Positions 13,911 through 28,462 of a stretch of DNA of 64,000 nucleotides are shown in pieces. Every line of letters begins with the position of its first letter. Position 1 is the first letter of the stretch. Origin of the DNA: Apostichopus japonicus (lineage: Eukaryota; Echinodermata; Holothuroidea; Aspidochirotida; Stichopodidae). The position numbers were made by a program, and so were the translations under genes. The stretch spans positions 24,525,989 to 24,589,988 of the forward strand of contig NC_092572.1 of NCBI RefSeq assembly GCF_037975245.1, written 5' to 3'. The notes beneath the pieces are model-generated. The model was not told where the DNA came from, searched no databases, and was given only the letters and a program-made list of their open reading frames with translations.

Positions 13911-14320
13911 CTTAACGTGTAGCATAGCATATCATAAAGTAATGTAGCATAACATACTGCAGCATAACAAAACATTAACACACCATAACATATCATGACA
14001 TAACATAATGTAGCATAACATACTGCAGCATAACAAAACATAACACAACATAACATAATAAACTATAACATAACATAATGTAGCATAACATATTGCAGCA
14101 TAACAAAACATAACACACCATACCAGATCATGACAATATAATATAATATAATGTAGCATAACATATCATAACAAGTCACAGTATAGCATAGCCTACAAGA
14201 GCGTAGTATAACATAATAAACTATGGCATCATAGCATCACATTATAGCACTACCCAACATTGCATTGGGTATAGCAAATAACATAACGAAACACAACGTA
14301 ACATGACAGACTATTGCATA
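13911..14320. repeat. Degenerate AGCATAACAT satellite with about 70-bp higher-order repeat
   Basis: The segment is built from pentamer-like words AGCAT and AACAT. A higher-order unit beginning AATGTAGCATAACATACTGC recurs at 13941, 14007, 14077 and 14150, that is, every 66 to 73 bases. Copies diverge progressively to the right. The same AGCAT word builds the much fresher 44-bp satellite at 50.6 kb. The minus-strand open frames are by-products. Confidence 0.88.
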
Positions 14321-14916
14321 ACAAGGTTAACGGCAGTATTTAAAATGCACAGTTATGAACACGTCCTCATAGGCTTTCCCGTTATTGCCCTCTTTGGTAA
14401 GGGATGAACACGTATACTAGGTATATAGCTATTCCATTTCCCTATTATTTACTACTTGAAGGTAAGCCTCGGGGGTTGCTAGGACGGGGGAGGGGTGGGG
14501 GAGGAGGAAGCTTCCAAGATAAATAACCCTTTTTCTTGTTACTTTCAATAGTACATATAGTTGAGTTCATCTCTAATTGCTCACAGGACATTTTAAATTT
14601 GTCATTGACATTAACGGCAAGAGTAAATTGGTAAGAGGTCCTTTTTATTCCTGGACCGAATTTTTCATTTTTGTGCCTTCCAACTTTGGTTCTACGATCT
14701 ATTTATCTGACGTTGAGCCCCCCCCCTCCCCCTCGTCCATCCCCACTATCAATGGATTAATATTACGCTTGTGATATCGCTCAGGTGAGGAACACCCCTT
14801 TGATATAGCACTCTTTTGTCAATGTATAAAAGACAGCAACATTGTATTGAGTGGTGGTAAATATTTGAATCTCTCAATCGTTATAACGGTGCAATCCATT
14901 AGCTAATTAAAACTAT
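14321..14916. other. Non-coding stretch, nothing recognised
   Basis: Mixed sequence with a G-rich patch at about 14485-14510 and a C-rich patch at 14719-14735. No exon, RNA gene or repeat family is recognised. Confidence 0.5.
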
Positions 14917-15368
14917 AAGGCTTATACTCCAGAGGTATAAAATTATGTTAGAAGCTGAACATCTTGAAAAAACAAAACCAGAATAGTTACAGAAAAAGTA
15001 ATACCAGTTAGAAGGGAAAGTTGTCAAGCTTATTAAGCTTGTCAACTTTCACTTCTAACAATCAATTGCCAAAAAAAAAGGAATCCTCTATTAAAAATGT
15101 GATTAATATCATAACATATATCTGAATTTGTATGGGAGATTTTTTTTGTGTGTGCAATAGAATCAAAAACCAATTCCGTCTATATTCATATCCATCACTA
15201 AAAGAATGAATTTAGGAAGAATTCTAGTCTTTATTTATTGCATACCACAAAAGAAGGAAAAAAATGAAAGCTGGTATTACATACGTTTCTGTAACTATTC
15301 TGGGTTTGTTTTTCAAGATGTTCAGCTATTTTGCAATATTTTATATTTGGAGTGCTCCTTTAAGGCTA
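14917..15368. mobile_element. MITE with long imperfect terminal inverted repeats
   Basis: The left arm at about 14928-15006 and the right arm at about 15270-15352 are inverted copies. Shared words in order are ACTCCA, TATAAAAT, AGCTGAACATCTTGAAAAA, CAGAATAGTTACAGAAA and GTAATACCAG, giving arms of about 80 bases. The unmatched centre (about 15010-15265) carries a near-palindrome at 15019-15053. The outer edges approach AAGGCT words on both sides, but I could not fix the target duplication, so limits are approximate. There is no coding capacity, as expected for a MITE. Confidence 0.82.
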
Positions 15369-18300
15369 TATAGATGAGACCATCAGCCTTTCATTGCAGG
15401 CGTAAAATGTTAATCCAACGTTTTATAATATTCATATTAACTCAATCAAAACATGTTCTTTAAACTTTATATCAACAATTAGAGAGCACCTATTGGTGAT
15501 ACTCAACACCATTTGGCCCAGTTCAATTTGTAACGGACTGTAAGCACGTTATTTGAGGACTTAACATGTCTCATATTTTCTTATCGGTGTCGTGTTGTTA
15601 CTAAGGAAGTGACGTAATGGTCAGTATATTAGACTGAGTGGTTCAGCCGCTTTCATAGATGAGCCTCAGGTCCTTAAAGGATCATTTCTCTCTCTAAAAA
15701 AAAAAATTAATGTCATATTAGTAGAACCAGGACTACAATGACAGTACTCCCAAACGGTCTACAAAAAATATTAATTTTGTGCCTTTAAAGTCATTTTATA
15801 ACAATAATGATTGAAAATAACCTGGCGTATTGTCTCTTGTTCTATGAATGATATTGTGAGTAATAATATACGGCATATAATGTGTTCGTAAAATTTGGCG
15901 AACACATGCGACAGATCCTTTAAATGTTAACATACGACGCTAACACATTTCAACAAGCTTTTAAAGTCAACAGTCTTTTCTCTAAACGCGAATTTGCCAA
16001 AAAACAGAAAGAGAGAGGGAAAAAATTGTTCAATTATATTTTAGAGATGTTTGTTTTGATAGCTGAAAACAAATACAGAGAGATTAAACTAAAATATTAG
16101 ACGAAAAAAAGGGGGCCAGTGAACAAGCTAAATTAACGTTTACCTTATCTAGACAAGAATCTTCGTTGCTAGGTCACAGTTAAAAAAAAAAAAAAAAAAA
16201 ACTCGAAATTACCTCAAATTAAGAACGACACACTCCGTTAACTGCCAAGACACAATTTACAGAAGAGTCGAAGAGCGGGAGAAAGATATATTGAAAGTAA
16301 GATAAAAACAAAAATAATAATCGCAAAAGAAATTAACAAAATATTGTGGTTTTTAAGTCGGATTTGAGACGAATTTTGATTTTGAGAAGTGAGAGAAAAG
16401 GTGAAAGAAGATGGATAGGTTTTGTGAAAAGATTTCATTAAAAGGCGCGAGTCACACACTAGTGCGTTGTGTTAGGTTTATTTCTTTGTATATGATATGT
16501 GATAATTCTACAGGAAAGCGTTCGGAGTGAAAAGGGGGAAGGACGCGGGGGGGGGGGGGGGTTAGGGCGAGATATTTACAACTTTGGATTTACCGCAATT
16601 TGTCAAAACCAGACGCAAAACCGTAATATATTAAGCTGATTGTCATAAGGGAGGCTGAACGATTATAGTGAAAAATAAATACGCCGATTCAGAGGAAAAA
16701 ATATATTTGATTATCAAAAAGGATTACATGGATGGGTTGAGCCCTGAGGTGAGTGGTACCAAGAGTGTTAATGATATCCTGAAAGAGGGTACAAGGAAGG
16801 GGGGCGGTGGGAGTTCCCGAAAGTGCGGGCTGTTGGGGGCCAGGGAAGGTGCACGTGTTATAGGAAATTATTTAGTTCGCGAACTATACCACCTTTTTAA
16901 TTCTGTTGGTAAAATCATGTTGAAAGAAGAAAAGGTTTTTGACTAGAGAATTCATCTAATTTCTATTTTCTAATAATCGCTTTTAACCTTTCATCTTCAA
17001 TGCTCATATACAGTCCACATTGTACCTAATAGCGGCAACGTTTATAAACCCAATCTGTACAAGACTTGAAGTATCCAATAACGAATCAGTTAAGGAAAGG
17101 CATTCACCCCCCCCCCCGTCCTTCAAGTTAAACTGATTATCTCTAAGCTCTATTGATCTGCTTACTCTCACAAAGTAGAACCACATGATAGATGTATTGG
17201 CGTTCTTTTGTTACGAATCAGTGAAGTATTTTTCAGAAATGACTTCCCATCCATGTAATATATGCTATATGTGGTAGGTTTTATAAACGCATGTCCTTCG
17301 ATTCCCATACAGGCACTTCTTGGTCCAATTAGGGAGCTGCTACGTTAGAGTATCAGCTCCCTGGTCCAATCTTATCTCTTCTCGTGATGCCAGTTTGTTA
17401 GATGATATGGACAGGGAAGGGGTGGGGAGGGGTGGGGTGATACATCAGTCACTACGATAATGTTGCCGTCATTCATATACAAAGCCAGCGTGACAATAAG
17501 GAAGCAAAGAGCGGGGAGGGGGGGGGGGGAGGCGAGTGAACTAAGGCTGCGACATAAATATATTTTAGACTCGCAGCAAATATCGAAACTCCCGTCCAGA
17601 TATTTCACGAATATGAAAAAGTTCAAACGTTAGGATCTTAGGTATAGTTCAACCCCCCCCCCCATCTACCTATACTTATCCCTCGCCCGTCCCTCCCCCA
17701 CACCCAAGTTGCTTTGAAAAGAGAAAGTAAGTCATATCTTACGTTTCAAAGTAATAACGTACTGTTAATACAACAAAATATAATTTAACATGCAGCACGC
17801 AGTAAGAGCTCCATATAGAATTTAGCTAAGGCTATAATAAGTTAGGTTAATTACCACGTTAGGTTACCGTATGACTCCCACGGTTAGGTAATACATTGAA
17901 CTCATAACTTACCCACTGACGCGTGGAGCATGAAAGTATAGGTTGTATAGTACAAAACAAAAGAAAATAAATAAAACAAAAGTAAATAAAAAAGAATAAG
18001 GCCCAAATTAAGAATCTTTTGTAATTATTAAAGGCCACATATGATGTAAACTTACATATCTTTCTGCGATATTTCATTTTATTCATAAAGATTCTTCATC
18101 AGAAAACCAATTTATATATTTCATTCTCTTCATGAGGTTGCACAGCCGAGCGACGGCCTCTCGCGTTGCTATGTATAGGCTATATATAGTTATCACATAG
18201 TCAGAAAATGTTAATTGAACAGGTTCGCTATCATGCATATCTTGGAACGGGATGGGGCCGTTACGGTTAGCTAGATAACAAAATTACTCGTGAGACAAAG

Positions 18301-21300
18301 ACCAAAAAAAAAAACGTATTTCTTCAATTTCTGGAAAGGTGATCTAAATTATTAAACAGATTAAAGGAGCAACGAAAAAAAAATACAAAGAAACATAAGA
18401 GAGAATACAGATATATAGTTGAAATTGTGTTTGCTTATTATACCTGCGAAGACCATGCATGGTCTTAATTCGAATCATTCACGTGTGTAAACTAAATGCC
18501 TAATTTCTGATGAACAAAGATATAACATTGATTTCCCTTGGGTATCTATTTTCTTTAATTTTTTTTTATAACGAAAGAAATGATTGCTAAAACTTTAATT
18601 AAGTTTAAACAAAAGGTACGGAATTAACCACAAAAGAATATTTAAAAAAAATATATCTTGATTGCGTGATGTCAAGGGGAAAAAAAATTGTAGGGCGAAA
18701 TATTTGATATAAAGTATAAGGGTATAGGGCCAATGTCGTTCTAAATGCCTTTTTTTTATTGCCAGGTTAGGGGGGGGGGGGGGGCGTTATGTTAACCATT
18801 GGATGCTGGCGTTCCATAGAAATTTTATAGTTTCACGCTGGCTTCCTACAGAATCCAACCCATGGAAACTTTACGAGATCTAACAAAAGAGAGACTTGAT
18901 ATTTTAATTCAATGTTTATTGGTAATTCGATCTGATTATTTCGCTCAATGACTCTTCGATTCATTCTTGTTTAACCCGATCAAAGTATTTCCCTCAGAAG
19001 GAACTTTATGGAGTCAGACTTTGATACAATTATCTGCCCCCAAAAGCGGAATTTTCAAGCGTTCTCTTTGTATGTTACATCATAATCATCACCACTGGTC
19101 CCACTGGCAGACGCCAAACATTTACTATTCCTCCGTCTACGATAAATTAATATGTGTCTTTTTTTTCTTGTATGAAGATTTAAATGTATGCAGATTTAAA
19201 TGTTTATGTACAAGTGATTTATATACCCGCTACTTTTCTGAAACACATTGCTTATTTATACCGACACTATTATCCTACTTTGGAATTTGAAGAGTTGCCA
19301 AATTCTCTTTTAAATTTTGCGATAAGACACTTAACAGCTCTCGTGCTACTCGTCCGATGCTTCATTTAGGAATACCGTTACGTAATAACAACGTATAAGC
19401 TCCAACTTATAAAGTTAAAAAACGCGGTATTGGTCAAACTCCATGCGGCGTAAGTAACCTGCTTCCGAAAATCTCCTTATATAAAATCTTGAAATGATTA
19501 AATGAAAGCCAAATGGAATACCCTTGAAATGTTGTAAAACAGATTAGGTTAATCAGATAGAACGACTGTGGGTATAAGTCTATGTAATATAGGCTTGCAG
19601 TTAAAGCCGCATGCTGTGTTCAATCGATAACACAGCTTGCAACATTAACTATTACACTAAAATACTCTATTCAGTCCAAAGAGTGACTCTATTACTCTTG
19701 TATAGATTTGACCAGGATGAATCACTCCTTTTGAGAAGTGGAATTTCACTTCTAATGAAGTGTGCATGGTGGTGGTTTCACTCACTCTATTTAGAACTAA
19801 ATGTGTAAGATTTCGCTCTTAAATTGTCAGTGGAATGGTGCACCATGGACGCCCACCCCACAAATAGTAAATGTGCTACGTTTTTGGAATTACATTGATA
19901 GTTTATCGAGTGTTGCATTAGGCAAGTTCACACTTGTTTTTATTTTTATATTTTTGTTCTTTTTCACTGGAAGATCTCAAATTAACGATAAATTACCAAA
20001 TTTCGTAGGAATTTGACCAATTTGTTTTCCATAAACTTTTTGTTACACTGATTAAAATGGCCAAAATAGATAGATGAACAAATACGACGTTCATTAATGA
20101 ATATTGAACAGACTATATGCAAATTAGCTGCCTTATAATGGGGGTTTTATGACGTGCAGAAACGTCATCGGATATATCGCATCCCAGTTTGCTCAAGTAT
20201 GAGTGAACTGGCCATACAATGCATTACTCAGATCGGCGTAGGATGTTTAACTTTAAAAATGCATCTGTTTTAGGTTCAAAAGTTGACCTGCATTATTTTT
20301 AAAATTTATTGGTTCGCTTTTTTTTTGTGAGGGGAGGGGCGGGGTGGGGGCGCTAAATTATCGTCTCCATTTATTTTTAGGATAGTAGGCGATACTTTGT
20401 TACGTATTCATCGGGAGTTTTATGATTCATAAACATATTCACAAACTTATTTTTGAAGTATCACATGACGAATGAGTGGAAATTACAAAAAACAAAATGA
20501 AGAAGTAACCAAGCATAATTATAATTGATGTTATGACGTTAGTCCTTTGTGTAACATAAATTTATGATCCACAAACATCATTTCATATTACGTTAATTTT
20601 AATAATGATAATCATTTAAAAGTCGTTTAGTCTTTTCACCCTCGCCTTATCAGTGTCAATAAATAATGTACAATAATATCACACATACCCTTAAAAAAAT
20701 AAAATACACTCTTTTACCTTGAAAATGGCAGAAATTTATTCTGGCAATTTGCCTGCCTCATTTCTGGTCAACCTCGACGCTTGACACAGGTTTTAACTTC
20801 ATCTTGTCATATGTATCCAAGCACTTAATCAAAGAGAGAGGTTTAAGATCTTGACGAAGAAGAATAAGGAGGGAAAAAAAGACTGTATTAAACACAGAAG
20901 CATTTCTTACAAGCACCATCGGAGTAACATAATTTGGCGGTCTCGCGGCAATAAGCGAGAAGCAAGAAAATAGTTGGCGCGCTCTTCACTTAGTACGGAT
21001 ATCTCTAAGTGCCATTTTTGTGTGTTGCTACTTATATACTAAAGTATACCTGGTCCAATGTGTCCTGTCTATGGAAGGGGCATGGATGGATGCACATTTG
21101 AGATGTAGTCCAAGAAAGACTCAGATGTTATAACGTTAGGCTTCATAGGCGAACACGGAGAGAGTACACAAACTTATCTTTGAACAGTATTACCGTGGCA
21201 ATAGTCCTGAAGGCTACCAGCGTCTTACATAATCCGAGACTAAAGACAGAGATAAATGATTAAAGTTGAAACAAACTGCCCTATGTTGGAAACTTAAACA

Positions 21301-22029
21301 CGCAATATATTAGACACTAGGTTTTGGTATGAAAATTACTTATGTAGAAATTTGAGCTTAATTTTTCAAAACCTAAAATGAGATTAGTTTTATATTTATA
21401 TTTGACATATACGCAACTATAGTTATTTGTTATTCATAATTCGTTGCTGTAAAATCAGCTTCGTTTTCTCTGCCAGTTTTTTCGTTTGGTATTTGTGAAA
21501 GTCACTCAAGGACGGGCTATATTGTGTTCTTTTCGTGAACTGTGCTTTGACGACGCAACCACACTGAAATAATGAAGTAATTGTTTTCATCAAAGATTTA
21601 TAAGCAAGAGAAAGGGAGACAGAGAAAATAGAATAAAAAAGAAGAAAAAAAGGAAAGAAGATAGCCACATAAGCAACAAAGAACGACTGGTATTGAATTA
21701 TTGAATTTGAGTTACACTCTCAATCTGAATCTGTACTATTTTGACAATGGTACGCACATACCTCCGTAATATCGGCGCTTAGCTGCAGCGCAATTTCATT
21801 AGCGAAATTTACGACACCTCAGCAGTAGAACCCTGATTTACACTGGAAAGTCTGAAAGATTTTAATGTTTTTGGAAGATCTGCACGTTTTAATGAAATGA
21901 GTTTTGACGGCAAGTTGCACTTCGTCGTGCCATAATCAATCCCTGTTTGGCTTTAACCTGCGACGTGTATTTGCGCTTAATGAAAATTACGTCGTGTCGG
22001 GTTACAATCTACCTCAAAGTTTCGAATCT
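15369..22029. other. Non-coding stretch, no gene recognised
   Basis: No supported exon in 6.7 kb. Visible simple sequence includes an A run at 16182-16201, a 15-G run at 16547-16561, a G-rich patch at 17511-17530 and a 15-G run at 18770-18784. TTAAAGGATC-like words at about 15674 and, inverted, at 15915 may bound another small element, but the ends are too short to call. Several open frames of 60-107 codons show no family resemblance. Confidence 0.5.
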
Positions 22030-23440
22030 TGTTTAAAAGTGACATAATGTACCCACGAGTTTAAAATGGAAACTGAACCAATGAGTCTGTAAGTGTGAAC
22101 GAGTATGTCAAAGAATTTTCCAAAAAAAAAAAGGAAAAATAAAACAGAGAGAGAATAATTAGAGGAGAAAATAGAAAGAGAGACAGAAAAACAGACGGAG
22201 ATGAAGAGGGGAAAAGAGAGAGAGAGAGGATGGGAAAAAAAGACGTCTCGTGACGTCATGCGCCCACACACTACATGTTTAGTAAGTTTATAATTGTGAC
22301 AGAATATGTCACAACTTGAAGATGGAGATAGAAGCAGATAGAATGGAGAAACGATCACGTATTGTATACAGTTAGAATTCTCTTAAAGTGTTATAAGCGG
22401 TGATCTGTAAATTTGACGGGATATGTCACGAATTTCACCATGATCTATTCTGACGTCAGGCAAATCAATGCAAAAGTATTAACGGCCTCTTTTGGGTTTT
22501 TTTTTTCACTTTTTTTGGTTCTGATAAGATTCGGGGTACCCAGATTGCTCAAAAGCCTCAGAAATGAATGCAATAGATCACGTGATGCTCGATAATAACT
22601 GCGACAGTTAACTTGATCTGTAATTGTGACACTGATTATTTGTTATCGTGGCAAAAGGATAATGTAGTTGTGACAGTATATGGTGACCTGTATTTGTGAC
22701 AGAAAATTTAGCTCGTTGTGACAGTAAAGATTTTTAAATGTGACGAGTCAGATATGTAACCGTGAGAATGCAAAACCCTGCAAATGTCACAATGCGGATG
22801 ACAATGCGGAAATATGCGAACGTGACAGTCGAGATATGTGATGTGACAGTAAGTATCCGATGTCATTGTGTGTGATACTAAAGATATGTAGGTTGTGACA
22901 GTTACGATCTGTGATGGGCAAAGAGTGATACGTAAATTGCGACATTGCAACAGAAAGTGCAAATGTCACATTAAAGATCTGTAACTGTGACAATGCAAAG
23001 CTTTTTTTTTGTGAATGTGACATTAGGGATCCGTATTGTGACAACGAGATATATAAGTTGTGACACTAACGATCTGTACAGTAGAAAGAGTAATACGTCA
23101 TTGCGACATTGCAACAGAAAGTGCAAATGTCACATTAAAAACCTGTAGCTAGTATGACAATGCAAAACCTTTTTTGTGACTGTGACAGTAAATATTCGTA
23201 GTTGTGACAACGAGATATGCAGTTATGACAGTAACGATCTGTAAGTGTGACAATAGAGATAAGTAATTGTGACAGCGCCAAAAGATTTATAACTGCGAGA
23301 AGTGACATTAAAGATGTGTGAATGTGGCAGCAATTGTGAGACGTCTGCAATTGCCACAGTGAGGGTCCGTTATTTCGGCAGGAAGACAGAGTAATTTCTA
23401 AAGGTCTGTAAATTGAACAGTGTAAATATCTCATTTTGTA
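22030..23440. repeat. Degenerate TGTGACAGTAA minisatellite array
   Basis: Over about 1.4 kb the plus strand repeats variants of TGTGACAGTAANGATCTGTA with a period of roughly 20-45 bases. Examples are near 22295, 22620, 22715, 22800, 22895, 22985, 23055, 23150, 23225 and 23265. Copies at the left edge (from about 22085) are sparse and worn; those at 22700-23290 are densest. Two longer stretches near 22935 and 23100 are almost identical (TTGCGACATTGCAACAGAAA), so a higher-order unit of about 160 bases was duplicated recently. The minus-strand Ser/His/Cys-rich open frames follow from the repeat. Confidence 0.88.
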
Positions 23441-23990
23441 AACCAAAGGACTATAACGAGAAAACTAATTTACTGATTTTGTTTGTATTAATCCACTACA
23501 AGAGAAACTAACCAAGTCGAAAAAAAGGCAATGAAAATTTAGCACTGTACAGAAGGAACCTAAATTATTATTTATTTTAGCATGGAACGAATGGGACTAT
23601 GTAGTTTATATACCATTAAACTGGTAAGGTTATTTACCAACGTATTGTACGTTTTGTTTTACAGAGAGAAAATATTCAGCACGTGTATGTAACATTACAC
23701 TAATGGTCACGCGTGTCAGTGAAGAAATCTAGGCATGTGATACTAACAAGTACACCTTTAGTACCCGACTACCAGTAAAATTCTCGTTTGTTAATTTGGA
23801 AGTAGCACATTTACTTAGCACGAGTACAATCAACTTTTCCTAGAATGCGGGTATACTCGTAAGGATTCAATCGCCAGTCAGTTTGAATTTACATGAATTA
23901 TTACAACCACTGGTTATCAAAATTATCAGACAAATTCATAAGATCTGTCACCAAAATAAGTTCAGCAAAGGGCAAAAGTTTAGTAGGCCT

Positions 23991-24620
23991 TTTAAAGGTA
24001 TAGTCAGTATAGGCTCCAAATTATAGCACGCTATATTTGCTAGAAGTTTTCCAAAAGTACTTTACTTGAGGTCTTTACTCTCCAAATTGTTCTCAGACAT
24101 TTTTTAAAAGGAACACTCAAGATGACTGAATGTCCCCATTGACGAAAATTCCATCGAAGGTTGTAATAAAAACCAGTTAAAGAATTTTGACCAAAGGTGA
24201 CCATATTTGAATATCTAGCATATTTGGGGCCAATACAATATACCTTGAAATATGTGGTATGATGATACCCGAACGCGTATTTTTTTTTCCCAGGACGAAC
24301 GTGGGCATCGGCCAATCAATTCCCTGGATTCAAAACATGTGACGCTTTTTCAAAAAACATGTTCTGAATCTTTTTTCCTAGTTTTGACCCCAGATTATGA
24401 ACGACAATCCTTCATATTCGTTGAAAGAGGATCCCTAACCCACTTTCTAAACCTTAACTCTGATTTCAAAGGAATTTGTAAATTCCTGAAAAACCTGAAA
24501 CCCACGTTCGTCCTGGGAAAAAAAAATACGCTACCCGAACTGCTTTGTAATATGCCAATATCTTAAATACTTAGCCTAAACCCCCATGACTTTAAAAAAC
24601 TAAGATATTCGGTATGAATT
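23991..24620 (+). mobile_element. Dispersed repeat family A, copy 2, interrupted by a MITE
   Basis: This is the opposite-orientation relative of 9686-10030 (shared blocks given there). It starts TTTAAAGGTATAGTC and shows the TTGCTAGAAGTTTTCC and TCTAGCATATTTGGGG blocks. It continues past a 257-bp insertion at 24275-24531 and resumes with CATGACTTTAAAAAA near 24588. The insertion therefore came after family A arrived. The right limit is approximate. Confidence 0.7.
24266..24540. mobile_element. Mutator-like MITE with perfect 31-bp TIRs and 9-bp target duplication
   Basis: The element body is 24275-24531 (257 bp). Its first and last 31 bases are perfect inverted repeats, starting GCGTA, then nine T, then CCCAGGACGAACGTGGG. 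The 9-mer TACCCGAAC flanks it on both sides (24266-24274 and 24532-24540). A 9-bp target duplication is characteristic of the Mutator/MULE superfamily. It has no transposase and must have been moved in trans. Perfect ends imply recent insertion. Open frames across it on both strands are accidental. Confidence 0.92.
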
Positions 24621-26762
<2,142 letters not shown>

Positions 26763-26965
26763 CCATCTTCATTACATAAAATAAACATTATAATAAACCA
26801 AGGAAAAAAAACCCAAACAATTAAAACAGATGTGGTTCGTTGATGTCATATTTAAACTTGATCAAGTCGTTCCACCTTGTGTGTGAATATACCTTAGCTC
26901 TATGTCTCCTAAATGAAGCTATTTGGGGGAAGTTGTCCATGACTGTCATCTCTATATGATATATA
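26763..26965 (+). mobile_element. Dispersed repeat family B, copy 1
   Basis: Matches 62310-62515 in the same orientation. Shared blocks are ATCTTCATTACA, TGATGTCATAT-TTA, the near-palindrome ACTTGANCAAGTC, GAGCTATTTGGG-AAGTT and TGACAGT/TGATAGT-TGTC. Shorter minus-strand copies are at 40.03 and 44.9-45.3 kb. No ends or target duplication are resolved, so the class is unknown. Confidence 0.68.
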
Positions 26966-28182
26966 TCTATGGTAATGGTTGGGTATGTATCTCCTTTAAG
27001 CTATAATATAATGTGTTGGAATCGAATCATGGAAGAATTGTGATAAGTTAGTTTAAGGTGTAACACAAGGTAAATATGCATACCTCCATCTTCTATGGGA
27101 GCGGGGTATAGTGTGGTATATATCTTAGATAGGGCTCTACCGCATGGAGTCGCTGCAGGCTTCGTGAGGTAAAGTAGCCTGTCTTTAAGATAACAAATTT
27201 ACATTATGGTATAACGTATAAGCATCTTACAAATCTCTTTTACGAATGTACTTCAAAAAACAAAAACGAAAAAACCATAATTGACCGAAGCCAATTTGTG
27301 TAATTAACTTTGTATAACGAGATATCAGCATGTAATTTTTTTTTTTTATGTAGAACAGAGATACCACGGTTTCAATGTTAATAGTTGACTGCATTGTTTA
27401 CCTATTTAATTGATTAATAAGTAGTCTGGGAACTGCTCACAGCCGTCGAATGAGAAACTTTAATTCAGTGCCATATCTTCATTAGTTGCTGTAAATTTTA
27501 ATTAATAAAGACTGGCGGTGATAACAAAGAGGTGAATTTAAAAAATTTAAAATCTTAATTAGTCTGAAGTTACGAAAACATTAATCAAAGATTTTTTTGA
27601 ACACTGAACATTTGTTGACGCATTGTCCCTTGTTAAGCTCTATCAAAAAAAGAAAAAATGGAAGGACTATAAGCGATATTAATATGTTAATTAAAAGTAA
27701 CACAAGGTCAAGAAAATAATTAATAATTAAACTAAAAAAGAAAACAATTTTGGTTCCTATAGTGCAGGCTAAATTAATTAATCTTTCCTAAAATAAAAAA
27801 AAATATATACCAGAATTTAAGAGGTTCGGTAATTAAAACGGCTGGATGCGTTACTCTAGTATATATCCTATGAAGTTAGTTTCATTTAAACCCCACAAAA
27901 TCCATTGTATATATATAGTAACACGATTATAAGCCCAAGTATCATGTTACCAAAAGAATGCATCTTTAATGTTTGCAGACATCATGATCCCAAGAAAAGT
28001 GTCCCTTCCGAGTACCCGGCTGGTCTACTTTTCTCTGTATTAAACAACATTTGTTTTCTAAAACGTTGAATTAACGATAACAATATAGTCTTGACTATAA
28101 ATCTGTGTGTTTTTCCCATGTCAGAATATTTAAAAAGTTAACATATTTTTATAATTTAAAAATATATTTAGATTTACAAAAA

Positions 28183-28216
<34 letters not shown>

Positions 28217-28404
28217 TGAAAAGATATGAAAAGGCAAGTGCTCCTCAACTTTCGTTTTTTCCCTTTCGCTTCGTTGTAATAAACATATGTCTCCCTAAAC
28301 TCATCCTTATACTTCTCCAATGTATCTATAGTGTGCTATTGTGTAGTACCCCGGGTCTAAGGACACACTATACATACCGACATAGCATCAGCCTAAACTC
28401 ATTC

Positions 28405-28462
<58 letters not shown>

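Noticed and set aside
15674-15925. Small element with TTAAAGGATC ends
   Set aside because: The inverted match is about ten bases and no duplication or second copy was found.
24040-24566. Two open frames of 91 and 104 codons around 24.3 kb
   Set aside because: They cross the boundary and the inverted repeats of a MITE, so they are chance frames.
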